Part shown: positions 18,843 through 28,204 of the stretch, piece by piece
How the letters are laid out: every line of letters starts with the position of its first letter
Numbering within the stretch: the first letter of the stretch is position 1
Origin: Streptomyces echinoruber
GTDB taxonomy: Bacteria > Actinomycetota > Actinomycetes > Streptomycetales > Streptomycetaceae
NCBI RefSeq assembly: GCF_014651135.1
Contig: NZ_BMWH01000001.1
Span: 245,181 to 309,180 of the forward strand
DNA: 64,000 nucleotides
Direction: 5' to 3'
Position numbers and translations under genes: made by a program
The notes under the pieces: generated by a model
Told to the model about the DNA's origin: nothing
What the model saw: the letters and a program-made list of their open reading frames with translations, nothing else
The model's database searches: none

Positions 18843-19224
18843 CGGTGGTTCGCCACGGCGACGAACTTCGCCAGGCTCATGTCACTTCAGGATCGAGTCA
18901 AGGGCGCCTCGAAGACACATCAACACGTCAACACGCCTGGCTTGTCACCCGTTCGGGGAGGGACGAAGGAGTGAGCGCGGAAACGGAGGAGCGGGTGCGG
19001 AGGGGCCGGAGCACGGGCGGGGCGGAGGGCAGCGCGAGGGAGCGGGCGCGACGAGGGTGGAGGGGGCGGATGTGGAGGGGATGGTGGGGAGGGGCACGGA
19101 GGGAGTGGCGGTGAGGGCGCGGAGGGGAGGGCGGGACGAGCGCGGAGGGGGCGAGGGCATGGTGCGTCGCCGTCGTGCGCCGTTCCCCCTCCTCGGGCCG
19201 GCCGGCCCCGCGTGCCGGGCCGGC
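18843..19224. other. Intergenic region between carboxypeptidase and whiA
   Basis: This region of 380 bp holds the promoter side of the carboxypeptidase gene and the 3' side of the whiA operon. From about 18950 it is a G/A-rich stretch on the plus strand with many GGAGGGG and GCGGAGG repeats. I see no convincing gene or RNA. Confidence 0.5.
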
Positions 19225-20214
19225 TCAGCCCGCCACGTTCTCCACCATCTCCTCCGTGAGGCCCGCCTCCGTGCCGGGGATGCCGAGGTCGGCGGCGCGC
19301 TTGTCGGCCATGGCGAGCAGACGGCGGATACGGCCGGCGACGGCGTCCTTGGTCAGCGGCGGGTCGGCGAGCGCGCCCAGTTCCTCCAGCGAGGCCTGCT
19401 TGTGCTCCATGCGCAGGCGCCCGGCGGCGGCGAGGTGCTCGGGGACGTCGTCGCCGAGGATCTCCAGGGCGCGCGCCACACGGGCACCGGCGGCGACGGC
19501 GGCGCGCGCGGAGCGGCGCAGGTTGGCGTCGTCGAAGTTGGCCAGGCGGTTGGCGGTGGCGCGCACCTCGCGCCGCATCCGCCGCTCCTCCCAGGCCAGC
19601 ACGGACTCGTGCGCGCCGAGGCGGGTCAGCAGCGCCCCGATGGCGTCACCGTCCCGGACGACGACGCGGTCGACACCCCGCACCTCGCGGGCCTTCGCGG
19701 CGATCTGCAGCCGGCGCGCCGCGCCGACCAGGGCGAGGGCGGCTTCGGGGCCGGGGCAGGTCACCTCCAGGGAGGAGGACCGGCCGGGCTCGGTGAGGGA
19801 GCCGTGGGCGAGGAAGGCACCGCGCCAGGCGGCCTCGGCGTCGCAGGTGGCCCCCGAGACCACCTGCGGGGGCAGGCCGCGGATCGGGCGGCCCCGGCCG
19901 TCGACGAGGCCGGTCTGGCGGGCCAGCTGGTCACCGCCGGCGACGACGCGCACGACGTAGCGCGAGCCGCGGCGCAGCCCGCCCGGCGCCATCACGATCA
20001 GCTCGGAGGTGTGGCCGAAGATCTCCAGGATGTCCCGCTTGAGGCGGCGCGCCGCCATCGCGGTGTCCAGTTCGGCCTCGATCACGATGCGTCCGCTGAC
20101 CAGGTGCAGGCCGCCGGCGAACCGCAGGACGGCCGAGACCTCCGCCTTCCTGCAGCAGGTCCGGGTGACGGGAAGCCGGGAGATCTCGTCCTTCACCGCT
20201 GCCGTCATCGCCAT
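19225..20214 (-). CDS. whiA: DNA-binding protein WhiA, sporulation regulator
   Basis: This 329-residue protein joins a degenerate LAGLIDADG homing-endonuclease-like domain (N-terminal two thirds) to a C-terminal helix-turn-helix ([24 protein letters not shown]). With WhiB it activates genes for sporulation septation in Streptomyces. The N-terminus [23 protein letters not shown] is characteristic. It overlaps the end of yvcK by 10 bp and is the last gene of the uvrC-rapZ-yvcK-whiA transcription unit, as in most Gram-positive bacteria. Confidence 0.95.
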   Translation of the reverse strand: MAMTAAVKDEISRLPVTRTCCRKAEVSAVLRFAGGLHLVSGRIVIEAELDTAMAARRLKRDILEIFGHTSELIVMAPGGLRRGSRYVVRVVAGGDQLARQTGLVDGRGRPIRGLPPQVVSGATCDAEAAWRGAFLAHGSLTEPGRSSSLEVTCPGPEAALALVGAARRLQIAAKAREVRGVDRVVVRDGDAIGALLTRLGAHESVLAWEERRMRREVRATANRLANFDDANLRRSARAAVAAGARVARALEILGDDVPEHLAAAGRLRMEHKQASLEELGALADPPLTKDAVAGRIRRLLAMADKRAADLGIPGTEAGLTEEMVENVAG

Positions 20215-21281
20215 GGGCCGATCCTTCCATGCATCCGAAAAATACGGTCGTACGCGGCGGCCAACAGCTCGGGGTCGTGCCGCGGAGTTCCGTCCCTCCG
20301 GGCCACCGGCGCCAGCTCGACCGCGGCACCGAACCGCTTGGCGGCCTCGGTGAGCACCTCGCGGTCGGGCACGGCGGCCTCGTCGGCCAGCACCACGTCC
20401 AGGGCGAGTTTAGGGGCGTGTCGTGCCAAAACCTCCAAATGACGCTGCGGGGAGAAGCCCTCGGTTTCTCCGGGCTGCGGGGCGAGGTTCAGCGACAGCA
20501 CCCGGCGCGCCTTGGTCTTCACCAGGGCGTCCAGCAGCTCGGGCACGAGCAGGTGCGGGATGACGGACGAGAACCAGGAGCCGGGCCCGAGCACCACCCA
20601 GTCCGCGTCCAGGACCGCCGCCAGCGCCTCCGGCACGGCGGGCGGGTCGGGCGGTACCAGGTGCACCGACTGCACCTCGCCGGGGGTGAGGGCGACGGTC
20701 GCCTGGCCGCGCACCACGTCCACGTCCTCGGGCCGGTCCGGATCGTGCCCCTTGACCAGGGCCTGCAGCTCCAGCGGCACGGCGGACATGGGCAGCACCC
20801 GGCCGTGGGCGCCCAGCAGCTTGCCCACCAGGTCCAGGGCCTGCACATGGTCGCCGAGCTGCTCCCACAGGGCGACGATGAGCAGGTTGCCGACCGCGTG
20901 GTCGTGCAGCTGCCCCTTGGACTGGAAGCGGTGCTGGATGACCCGGGCCCAGGTCTGGCCCCACTCGTCGTCGCCGCACAGCGCGGCCAGCGCCTTGCGC
21001 AGGTCGCCGGGCGGCAGCACGCCCAGCTCGTCGCGCAGGCGCCCGCTGGAGCCGCCGTCGTCGGCGACGGTGACGACGGCGGTGAGGTCGCCGGTGATCC
21101 GGCGCAGTGCGGCGAGCGAGGCGGACAGGCCCATGCCGCCGCCGAGGGCGACCACCTTGGGCTGGGCGCCCCGGCGGCGCGGGCGGGCCCCGCGGACCTC
21201 CACGGACCGTCCCACCCGCCCCTCGGGGACCCTCCGGCCCAGCCTGCCCAACCTGCTCAGCCGCGGAGTACGTCCTGTCAT
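20205..21281 (-). CDS. yvcK: YvcK/CofD-like gluconeogenesis factor family protein
   Basis: This 358-residue protein resembles the phospholactate-transferase fold and binds UDP-sugars in B. subtilis, where it affects carbon metabolism and cell shape. Features are [19 protein letters not shown] (nucleotide site), [18 protein letters not shown] and [14 protein letters not shown]. The ATG at 21281 overlaps the rapZ stop by 4 bp, so translation is coupled. The frame stays open far upstream, but that region is the antiparallel face of rapZ. The N-terminal 40 residues are basic and Arg-rich. Confidence 0.93.
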   Translation of the reverse strand: MTGRTPRLSRLGRLGRRVPEGRVGRSVEVRGARPRRRGAQPKVVALGGGMGLSASLAALRRITGDLTAVVTVADDGGSSGRLRDELGVLPPGDLRKALAALCGDDEWGQTWARVIQHRFQSKGQLHDHAVGNLLIVALWEQLGDHVQALDLVGKLLGAHGRVLPMSAVPLELQALVKGHDPDRPEDVDVVRGQATVALTPGEVQSVHLVPPDPPAVPEALAAVLDADWVVLGPGSWFSSVIPHLLVPELLDALVKTKARRVLSLNLAPQPGETEGFSPQRHLEVLARHAPKLALDVVLADEAAVPDREVLTEAAKRFGAAVELAPVARRDGTPRHDPELLAAAYDRIFRMHGRIGPWR

Positions 21282-22396
21282 TCGCGTCCCATGTCCCGGT
21301 GGACGACCACCGTCTCCACGCCCTCGGCGGCCAGCCGCGCGGCGAGTTTCTCCGACATCGCGACCGAGCGGTGCTTGCCGCCGGTGCAGCCGATCGCGAT
21401 GGTCACGTAGCGCTTGCCCTCCCGGCGGTACCCGGCCGCGACCAGCCGCAGCAGCTCCGCGTACCGGTCGAGGAACTCCTTGGCGCCGGGCTGGTTGAAG
21501 ACGTACGCGGCGACCTCCTCGTTGAGGCCCGTGTACGGGCGCAGCTCCGGCACCCAGTGCGGGTTGGGCAGGAAGCGCATGTCCGCGACCAGGTCGGCGT
21601 CGACCGGGAGGCCGTACTTGAAGCCGAAGGACATCACCGTGGCACGCAGCTCGGGCTCCTCCTCCCCGGCGAACTGCGCGTCCATCTTGGCGCGCAGCTC
21701 GTGCACGTTGAGGCTGGAGGTGTCGATCACCAGGTCGGCGTCGCCGCGCAGCTCGCGCAGCAGCTCCCGCTCGGCGACGATGCCGTCGACGATGCGCCCG
21801 TCGCCCTGCAGGGGGTGGGGGCGGCGCACGGACTCGAAGCGGCGCACCAGGGCCTCGTCGGAGGACTCCAGGAAGACGATCCGCCGGGTGACGCCGCGCG
21901 TGTCGAGGTCGGCGAGGGACTCGCGCAGGTTGTCGAAGAAGCGCCGGCCGCGCACGTCGACGACGACCGCGATCCGGGCCACGTTGCCCTGCGAGCGGGC
22001 GCCGAGCTCGACCATGGTGGGGATGAGGGCCGGCGGGAGGTTGTCGACGACGAACCAGCCGAGGTCCTCCAGGCACTTCGCGGCCGTGGACCGGCCGGCC
22101 CCGGACATCCCGGAGATGATCACCAGCTCGGGGATGGCCGCGTCGGCCGGCCCCGCTGCCGTGGCGTCCGTGCTCACCTGTGCTCCGTTTTTCTGGGCCG
22201 CTCGTTCCTGGGCCGCCGGCTCGTGAGCGGCTCGCTCGTGGGCCGCCGGCTCGCGGGGCACCCGCTCAGGGTCCTGCGGGCCCTGTGCCGGATTCTCCCG
22301 GCCCGTCGGCCGCAGCGCCCCGTCCTCGCCCGCGGTGCTGTGCGCCGCCTGGCTGTGCGCTGAGCGTTCTTCGTCGCGTTGCTCGTGCTCGGTCAT
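21278..22396 (-). CDS. rapZ: RapZ/YvcJ-family nucleotide-binding protein
   Basis: This 372-residue P-loop NTPase-like protein; the E. coli homologue is an adaptor controlling glmS mRNA decay and the B. subtilis one hydrolyses GTP. The Walker A region is GMSGAGRST, with Arg in place of the usual Lys, as I recall for actinobacterial members. The C-terminal domain includes [17 protein letters not shown], a conserved RNA- or metabolite-binding loop. Residues 1-80 form a non-conserved, Ala/Glu-rich extension with repeats [18 protein letters not shown]. It overlaps uvrC by 4 bp at its start and yvcK by 4 bp at its end. Confidence 0.92.
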   Translation of the reverse strand: MTEHEQRDEERSAHSQAAHSTAGEDGALRPTGRENPAQGPQDPERVPREPAAHERAAHEPAAQERAAQKNGAQVSTDATAAGPADAAIPELVIISGMSGAGRSTAAKCLEDLGWFVVDNLPPALIPTMVELGARSQGNVARIAVVVDVRGRRFFDNLRESLADLDTRGVTRRIVFLESSDEALVRRFESVRRPHPLQGDGRIVDGIVAERELLRELRGDADLVIDTSSLNVHELRAKMDAQFAGEEEPELRATVMSFGFKYGLPVDADLVADMRFLPNPHWVPELRPYTGLNEEVAAYVFNQPGAKEFLDRYAELLRLVAAGYRREGKRYVTIAIGCTGGKHRSVAMSEKLAARLAAEGVETVVVHRDMGRE

Positions 22397-24480
22397 CTCT
22401 CCTGCCCCCGTCTCTCGTCCGGGGCGCCCGCGGACACGGGCTCCCCCGCGGAACCCGCCGTCGTACCGGGTTCCTCATCTTCCATGATCTCTCCCGTCGC
22501 CGTGTTGACGGCGGGTGCGGCCGGGGCCGCCTGGGCGAGGGCCGCCGCGACGGCCTCGGCCGTCTTGCGGCCTATGCCGGGAACCTCGCAGATCTGGTCG
22601 ACTGTCGCGGACCGCAGCTTCTTCACCGAACCGAAATGCTTGATCAGCGCCTGTTTGCGGGTCTCGCCCAGGCCCGGCACCGCGTCCAGGGGGCTGGAGC
22701 GCACGCGCTTGGACCGCTTGCTGCGCTGGTAAGTGATCGCGAAGCGGTGCGCCTCGTCGCGGACACGCTGCAGCAGGTACAGGCCCTCGCTGGTGCGCGG
22801 CAGGACGACCGGGTCGTCCTCCCCGGGCAGCCAGACCTCCTCCAGGCGCTTGGCGAGACCGCACACGGCGACGTCGTCGATGCCCAGCTCGTCCAGGGCC
22901 CTCTTGGCGGAGGCGACCTGGGGCGCGCCGCCGTCGACGACGACGAGCTGCGGCGGGTAGGCGAACCTGCGGGGGCGCCCCTCGTCGTCCTTCAGGCCGT
23001 CCCCGGGCCGATCGGCCCCGCCGATCCCGCCGATCCCGTCGGTTCCGTCAGGCCGGTCTTCCTCCCACTCCCCCGTCCGCTCCTTCTCGGCGAGGTAGCG
23101 CCTGAAGCGGCGGGTGAGCACCTCGTGCAGGGAGCGGACGTCGTCCTGGCCCTCGAAGCCCTTGATCTGGAAGCGGCGGTACTCGCTCTTGCGCGCGAGG
23201 CCGTCCTCGAAGACGACCATGGAGGCCACCACGTCGTCGCCCTGGAAGTGCGAGACGTCGTAGCACTCGATCCTGAGCGGTGCGCTGTCCAGGCCGAGAG
23301 CCTCGGCGATCTCCTCCAGGGCGCGCGAGCGGGTGGTGAGGTCGGAGGCGCGCTTGGTCTTGTGCAGGGCGAGCGCCTGCTGCGCGTTGCGCTGCACGGT
23401 CCCCATGAGGGCCTTCTTGTCGCCGCGCTGCGGCACCCTGAGGGACACCTGGGAGCCGCGCCGCCCGGTCAGCCACTCCTGGACCGGCTCGACGGGCTCC
23501 GGCAGCGCGGGGACGAGGACCTCCCTGGGGACGGCGTCGCCGGTCTCCTCGCCGTACAGCTGCTGCAGGGCGTGCTCGACGAGGGCGCCGGTGGTGACCT
23601 CCTCGACCTTGTCGGTGACCCAGCCGCGCTGGCCGCGCACGCGTCCGCCGCGCACGTGGAAGATCTGCACGGCCGCCTCCAACTCGTCCTCGGCGACGGC
23701 GACGAGGTCGGCGTCGGTGGCGTCGGCGAGCACCACCGCGTTCTTCTCCATGGCCTTCTTCAGGGCCTCGATGTCGTCGCGCAGGCGGGCGGCCCGTTCG
23801 TACTCCAGCTCCTCCGCCGCCTGCATCATCTGCTTCTCCAGGCGCCGGATGTGGGTGCCTGTGCGGCCGGCCATGAAGTCGCAGAACTCCTCGGCCAGCT
23901 CCCGGTGCTCCTCGGCGGAGACGCGGCCGACGCAGGGCGCGGAGCACTTGCCGATGTAGCCGAGCAGGCAGGGGCGGCCGGTGCGGCCGGCGTTCTTGAA
24001 GACCCCGGCCGAGCAGGTGCGCACCGGGAAGACGCGCAGCAGCAGGTCGACGGTGTCGCGGATCGCCCACGCGTGCGCGTACGGCCCGAAGTAGCGCACG
24101 CCCTTCTTCTTGTGGCCGCGCATCACCTGCACGCGCGGGAACTCCTCGTTCATCGTCACCGCGAGGTAGGGGTAGCTCTTGTCGTCGCGGTACTTGACGT
24201 TGAACCGGGGCTCGTACTCCTTGATCCAGGAGTACTCCAGCTGGAGCGCCTCGACCTCCGTGGACACCACCGTCCACTCCACGGACGCGGCCGTGGTGAC
24301 CATGGTGCGGGTGCGCGGGTGGAGGTTCGCCAGGTCCTGGAAGTAGTTCGCCAGGCGCTGGCGCAGGCTCTTGGCCTTTCCGACGTAGATCACCCGGCGG
24401 TGCTCGTCACGGAACCGGTAGACCCCGGGGGAGTCCGGGATCTGTCCCGGCTTGGGGCGGTAGCTGGAGGGGTCGGCCAT
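22393..24480 (-). CDS. uvrC: Excinuclease ABC subunit C
   Basis: This 695-residue nuclease makes the two incisions in nucleotide excision repair. Domains in order: GIY-YIG (about 15-100, [20 protein letters not shown]), a Cys-rich region, UVR motif (about 200-240, [17 protein letters not shown]), the RNase H-like domain ([19 protein letters not shown]) and tandem helix-hairpin-helix ([18 protein letters not shown]). A family-atypical Gly/Asp-rich insert ([17 protein letters not shown]) precedes VVVDGG. The ATG is only 7 nt from a TAGGGT -10 box, implying a leaderless transcript. The upstream half-site is a weak version of the damage promoter at uvrB. It heads the rapZ-yvcK-whiA operon. Confidence 0.96.
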   Translation of the reverse strand: MADPSSYRPKPGQIPDSPGVYRFRDEHRRVIYVGKAKSLRQRLANYFQDLANLHPRTRTMVTTAASVEWTVVSTEVEALQLEYSWIKEYEPRFNVKYRDDKSYPYLAVTMNEEFPRVQVMRGHKKKGVRYFGPYAHAWAIRDTVDLLLRVFPVRTCSAGVFKNAGRTGRPCLLGYIGKCSAPCVGRVSAEEHRELAEEFCDFMAGRTGTHIRRLEKQMMQAAEELEYERAARLRDDIEALKKAMEKNAVVLADATDADLVAVAEDELEAAVQIFHVRGGRVRGQRGWVTDKVEEVTTGALVEHALQQLYGEETGDAVPREVLVPALPEPVEPVQEWLTGRRGSQVSLRVPQRGDKKALMGTVQRNAQQALALHKTKRASDLTTRSRALEEIAEALGLDSAPLRIECYDVSHFQGDDVVASMVVFEDGLARKSEYRRFQIKGFEGQDDVRSLHEVLTRRFRRYLAEKERTGEWEEDRPDGTDGIGGIGGADRPGDGLKDDEGRPRRFAYPPQLVVVDGGAPQVASAKRALDELGIDDVAVCGLAKRLEEVWLPGEDDPVVLPRTSEGLYLLQRVRDEAHRFAITYQRSKRSKRVRSSPLDAVPGLGETRKQALIKHFGSVKKLRSATVDQICEVPGIGRKTAEAVAAALAQAAPAAPAVNTATGEIMEDEEPGTTAGSAGEPVSAGAPDERRGQER

Positions 24481-24487
24481 GTGTCAC

Positions 24488-24510
24488 ACCCTACTGGCGG
24501 GGAGTGACAG
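24488..24510 (-). promoter_or_regulatory. Degenerate PafBC-type promoter of uvrC
   Basis: On the minus strand: CTGTCACTC (24510-24502), 8 nt, TAGGGT (24493-24488), then 7 nt to the ATG. The upstream half matches 6 of 9 consensus bases; spacing and -10 are exact. Confidence 0.5.
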
Positions 24511-24520
24511 CGCGGCGGGC

Positions 24521-24550
24521 CTGTGGACAGCCGTGTCCCGTTGTCCACAG
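24521..24550. promoter_or_regulatory. Inverted pair of DnaA-box-like sequences
   Basis: CTGTGGACA (24521-24529) and TGTCCACAG (24542-24550) are perfect inverted copies. The plus-strand copy includes TTGTCCACA (24541-24549), the preferred Streptomyces DnaA box. The other reads CTGTCCACA on the minus strand. They lie 41-70 bp upstream of uvrC. The rest of 24551-24790 is GC-rich non-coding sequence in which I see nothing else. Confidence 0.5.
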
Positions 24551-24810
24551 GCGGCCCCGGCGCGCCGGGAAGGCGGTGCGGGGACGGTGCGGAGTCGGCC
24601 GGGTAGGAGCGCGGAGTCGGCCGGAAAAGACGGTGCGGTGGGGCTCCGGGTGTTGTCGGGGCTTGGTCAACACGCTTCAATGCGGGGGAACTCGGGGCCT
24701 GAACGGCGGCGTACGGATGTGAAGACACCGCCGGCGTCACACGGGGGTGGCCCCGGCGAGCCGCGCGCGGCCCGACCAGCCGACGCGCCACCTCACAGAA
24801 AGGCCCCTGC

Positions 24811-25755
24811 ATGCCGCATGCCCCTGAGCGGGTCGAGACCGCCGCCGATCTGGACACGGTGCTGCGGGGCGGCCCCTTCCACGTCGCGCTGCGGGCCGCC
24901 ATCGCCGCCCGCGGACTGCCGCTGCAGCGGGTGCAGCACCACCTGTCGCGCCACGGAGTCCGGGTCGGCGTCACGAGCCTGAGCTACTGGCAGCAAGGCG
25001 CCCGGCGCCCGCAGCGCCCGGAGTCGCTGCGGGCCGTCCGGGCGCTGGAGGAGATCCTGCAGTTGCCGGACGAGTCGCTGATCCGGCTGCTCGCCGAGAA
25101 CGACGGGCACGCGACGGCGCACCGGGCGGCCACCCGTTCCTACCGCTCCCTCGCCGAGGCCTCGGACGTCCTGGACGGCCTGCTCGCCGAGCTGGAGACG
25201 GCGCCCGACTGCGGGCTGGACGTCCTGTGCCATCACGAGCGAGTGCGCATCGGGGACCGGCGTGAACTGGCCGAGCAGGAGTCGCACCTGATCGTGCGCG
25301 CGCACCGGGACGGCGTCGACCGGCACGTCGCCGTCCATCAGGGCGACCCGGGGTGCGCACCGGAGCACATGCGCGTCCACGCCCTGGAGAACTGCCGCAC
25401 CGGACGCGTCCGGCGGCACGAGGACACCGGGCTGCTCGTGGCCGAGCTCCTCTTCGACACCCGGCTGCGGGCCGGGGACACCTTCCTCTTCCGCTACGGC
25501 GTCACGGACGGCACGGCCGGAACGTCCCGCGAGTACGCGCGCCGCTTCGGCACCGCGGGCGGCCAGTACGCCCTCCAGGTGCGCTTCGACACGGACGTCC
25601 TGCCGGTGCACTGCCACCGGTTCACCCAGCACTCCCCCGCCGCCCCGCGCAGCGCCCGCCGTGTGCTGCCGCTGAGCGCCCGGCACCGCTCGGTGCACCT
25701 GGTGGAGCCGCGGGTGCGGTCGGGGGTGGTGGGCATCGGCTGGGACTGGGAGTGA
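24811..25755 (+). CDS. Uncharacterised actinobacterial protein with XRE-like N-terminus
   Basis: I do not recognise a named family. The 314-residue protein has an N-terminal region (about 20-85) resembling a helix-turn-helix (LRAAIAARGLPLQRVQHHLSRHG ... SLSYWQQGARRPQRPESLRAV), where SYWQQG plays the part of a recognition helix. The rest is a predicted soluble beta-rich domain (HERVRIGDRRELAEQESHLIVRAHRDGVDRH). It could be a regulator with a fused sensing domain. AAAGG lies 7 nt before the ATG. It stands alone, divergent from uvrC. Confidence 0.7.
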   Translation: MPHAPERVETAADLDTVLRGGPFHVALRAAIAARGLPLQRVQHHLSRHGVRVGVTSLSYWQQGARRPQRPESLRAVRALEEILQLPDESLIRLLAENDGHATAHRAATRSYRSLAEASDVLDGLLAELETAPDCGLDVLCHHERVRIGDRRELAEQESHLIVRAHRDGVDRHVAVHQGDPGCAPEHMRVHALENCRTGRVRRHEDTGLLVAELLFDTRLRAGDTFLFRYGVTDGTAGTSREYARRFGTAGGQYALQVRFDTDVLPVHCHRFTQHSPAAPRSARRVLPLSARHRSVHLVEPRVRSGVVGIGWDWE

Positions 25756-25810
25756 GCCGGCACACGCAGACATCCCGCTTTGTCGACATCACCCTCTCAG
25801 CCCGCCGGCC

Positions 25811-25842
25811 TGTCTGCCTGTCTGTCTGTCTGTCTACCTGTC
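25811..25842 (+). repeat. Tetranucleotide microsatellite
   Basis: Eight 4-bp units, TGTC with two variants (TGCC, TACC), lie between the previous gene and the LacI operator. Short-period repeats of this kind are unusual in Streptomyces intergenic DNA. Confidence 0.75.
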
Positions 25843-25874
25843 GGCTTGCCCGCCCGTCGCCTCGTTGACGGAGC

Positions 25875-25906
25875 CCGCGTAAACGCTTGCGCAAGCGTTT
25901 ACGCGG
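25875..25906. promoter_or_regulatory. LacI-family operator, 32-bp perfect palindrome
   Basis: The perfect palindrome is centred between 25890 and 25891, with half-site CGCGTAAACGCTTGC. Its core AAACGCTTGCGCAAGCGTTT resembles LacI/GalR-family operators with a central CG or GC step. It lies 62 bp before the LacI gene and most probably serves autoregulation. Confidence 0.8.
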
Positions 25907-25967
25907 CCCGGGTCCATGGGTTACCGTCCCGCCCTGAGCCCACCCAGGCCCCGCAGGAGGTGACACC

Positions 25968-27053
25968 GTGCCGACCATGGCCGACGTGGCGCGGCACGCC
26001 GGCGTGTCCGTGGCGACCGTCTCGCACGTGCTCAACGGCACCCGCCCGGTGCTGCCGCACACCCGCCAGGCGGTGCTGGACGCCGTCGACGCCCTCGGCT
26101 ACACGCCGAACACCCTGGCCCGCTCCCTGGTGACGTCCCGCACCCGGTCCATCGGGCTGGCGGTGTCGGCCGTCCGCAACCCGTACTTCACGGAGATCCT
26201 CCAGGGCGTCGAGGCGAGCGCGCTGGAACACGGTTACGGCCTGCTCATCGCCGATCCGCGCGACGACCCCGCGCACGAGCGGACCGTCGTGCAGCTCCTG
26301 CACGAGCGGCGGGTGGACGGCGTGATCGTCGCCCCGTCCGCCGACCCCCGGGAGCTGGTCGCCTACCTGACCCGGCACTCCGTACCGGCCGTGTTCCTCG
26401 ACCGGCTGGTGGACGCGGACCCGGACGGCGCCGCCCGCTTCGACCAGGTGGGCGCGGAGAACGCCGAGCCGACGGCCCGGCTCGTCACGCACCTCGCCGA
26501 GCTCGGACACCGCCGGATCGGGCTGGTCGCGGGCCTGCCGGGGTGGAGCACCACCGCCGAGCGGATCGCCGGCTACCGGCACGGGCTGGCGGCCGCGGGC
26601 CTGCCCCACGACGAGCGGCTGGTCGTGCACGGCGACTCCGACGCGGCCGGCGCCGAGCGCGCGACCGCGGCCCTGCTGTCCCTCGCCGCGCCGCCCACGG
26701 CCCTGGTCACCGCCAACAACGCCATGACCATCGGTGCCCTGCGGGCTCTGCGCGACCGCGGCCTGTCCGTGCCCGGCGACATCGCGCTGTGCTGCTTCGA
26801 CGACTTTCCCTGGGCGGACCTGTTCGCGCCCCGGCTCACCGCCGTCGCCCAGCCCAGCAGGGACATCGGCGCCCGGGCGGTACGGCTGCTGCTGGACCGG
26901 CTCGACGCGCCGCAGCACCCCGCCCGGACCGTGCGCCTGCCCTGCGCCTTCGTCCACCGCACCTCGTGCGGCTGCCCGGAGCCGTCCCGCCCGCACCCGC
27001 GGGCCGAGCGGCCCGGGCAGCCGGACCAGCCCACGAAAGGACCCGACTCGTGA
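25968..27053 (+). CDS. LacI-family transcriptional regulator
   Basis: This 361-residue sugar-responsive repressor has the N-terminal helix-turn-helix and hinge (MADVARHAGVSVATVSHVLNGTRPV, hinge around NTLARSLVTSRTRSIG). A periplasmic-binding-like sensor domain follows (IGLAVSAVRNPYFTEILQGVE ... CCFDDFPWADLFAPRLT). Its GTG start follows GCAGGAGG. It overlaps the downstream kinase by 4 bp (GTGA), so it is very likely the regulator of that kinase. A 32-bp perfect operator sits upstream. The C-terminal 20 residues are Pro/Arg-rich. Confidence 0.93.
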   Translation: MPTMADVARHAGVSVATVSHVLNGTRPVLPHTRQAVLDAVDALGYTPNTLARSLVTSRTRSIGLAVSAVRNPYFTEILQGVEASALEHGYGLLIADPRDDPAHERTVVQLLHERRVDGVIVAPSADPRELVAYLTRHSVPAVFLDRLVDADPDGAARFDQVGAENAEPTARLVTHLAELGHRRIGLVAGLPGWSTTAERIAGYRHGLAAAGLPHDERLVVHGDSDAAGAERATAALLSLAAPPTALVTANNAMTIGALRALRDRGLSVPGDIALCCFDDFPWADLFAPRLTAVAQPSRDIGARAVRLLLDRLDAPQHPARTVRLPCAFVHRTSCGCPEPSRPHPRAERPGQPDQPTKGPDS

Positions 27054-27961
27054 TCGTCGTCGCCGGCGAGGCCCTCATCGACCTGGTACCGCAGGGCCCG
27101 GGTGCCCTCGCGAGCCTCACCCCGGCACGCGGGGGCGGCCCGTACAACACCGCGATCGCCCTCGGCCGCCTCGGCTCGCCCACCGCGTTCTGCTCCCGCG
27201 TCTCCCTGGACGCCTTCGGCGAGGCCCTGCTCGACGGGCTGCGGCAGGCGGGCGTGGACGTCTCCGGGGTCCAGCGCGGACCGGAGCCGACCACTCTCGC
27301 GGTCGCCACGATCGGCGGCGACGGCTCCGCGGCGTACACCTTCCACGTCGAGGGCACCGCCGACCGGCTGTTCACCGCCCCCGAGGCGCTGCCTCCCGGC
27401 ACGCGCGCGCTCTCCTTCGGCACCTGCTCGCTGGTGCTCGAACCGGGCGCGAGCGCCTACGAGAAGCTGATGCACACCGCGGCCGCGCAGGGCGTGTTCA
27501 CCGCCCTCGACCCCAACATCCGCACGGGGCTGATCCCCGACGCGGACGCCTACCGGGCGCGGTTCAAGAGCTGGCTGCCGTCGGTGGACCTGCTGAAGCT
27601 CTCCGAAGAGGACGCGCGCTGGCTGGGCGGCAGCCCCCGCGAGTGGCTGGCCGCCGGCCCCTCGGCCGTCGTGATCACCCGGGGCGGCGACGGGCTCACC
27701 GTCCACACCCGGAACGGCGCGGAGCACTCCGTGCCCGCCGAGCGGGTCGACGTGGTCGACACGATCGGCGCGGGCGACACCGTCAACGCCGCCCTGTTGC
27801 ACGGCCTGTCCGTGCACGGCGCCCTGTCCGGGCGGGCGCTGGCGGAACTGGACGGCTCCGCCTGGACGCGGCTGCTGCGTTTCGCAGCCCGCGCCGCGGC
27901 GGTCACCTGCTCCCGCGCCGACGCCGAACCGCCGTACGCCTCCGAGGTGGGCGAGCCGTAG
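27050..27961 (+). CDS. PfkB-family carbohydrate kinase, fructokinase-like
   Basis: This 303-residue ribokinase-fold kinase has the N-terminal substrate region GEALIDLVPQ and GGGPYNTAIALGRLG, and the C-terminal signature DTIGAGDTVNAALLHG with the catalytic Asp. It phosphorylates a sugar, most like fructose, with ATP. The GTG start overlaps the LacI stop and has GAAAGGA upstream. It has no adjacent transporter, so sugar entry must rely on genes elsewhere. A strong hairpin terminator follows at 28022-28056. Confidence 0.9.
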   Translation: MIVVAGEALIDLVPQGPGALASLTPARGGGPYNTAIALGRLGSPTAFCSRVSLDAFGEALLDGLRQAGVDVSGVQRGPEPTTLAVATIGGDGSAAYTFHVEGTADRLFTAPEALPPGTRALSFGTCSLVLEPGASAYEKLMHTAAAQGVFTALDPNIRTGLIPDADAYRARFKSWLPSVDLLKLSEEDARWLGGSPREWLAAGPSAVVITRGGDGLTVHTRNGAEHSVPAERVDVVDTIGAGDTVNAALLHGLSVHGALSGRALAELDGSAWTRLLRFAARAAAVTCSRADAEPPYASEVGEP

Positions 27962-28021
27962 ACCGCCCATGAGCCGCCTGCGGCACGGGGAGGGGCGCGC
28001 CGTCGGCCGCCGCACCGACGA

Positions 28022-28056
28022 ACGGTGCCCCGCGGGGAGTCCACGCGGGGCACCGT
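28022..28056. terminator. Strong hairpin terminator after the sugar kinase
   Basis: Perfect 13-bp inverted repeat (ACGGTGCCCCGCG) with a 9-nt loop, about 60 bp after the kinase stop. It can act on both strands, towards the convergent uvrA. Confidence 0.85.
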
Positions 28057-28100
28057 GACCTCTGGGCGGACGGAGTCGTTGACCGAAAGCGGGTGGGCCG

Positions 28101-28189
28101 GTGCTTCCCCGCCACCGCGGGGGTGGTCCGTTCCTTCGCGACATCTTCCGGGCCGACAGCATGCGGTCCCCGCCCACGCGGGGGTGTCC
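28101..28189. CRISPR. Possible two-repeat remnant of a type I-E CRISPR array
   Basis: A 29-nt element (28101-28129) and a 27-nt diverged copy (28163-28189) flank a 33-nt unique segment. On the minus strand the first reads GGACCACCCCCGC, 4 nt, GCGGGGAAGCAC. That is close to the type I-E repeat pattern with its CCCCGC/GCGGGG stem and conserved GCAC end. The second keeps GGACACCCCCGC and GCGGGGA. There are no cas genes in the window. The same elements could instead be paired uvrA terminators, since the second copy ends 15 bp from the uvrA stop. Confidence 0.4.
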
Positions 28190-28204
28190 ACCCGGCCGCC
28201 TGCT

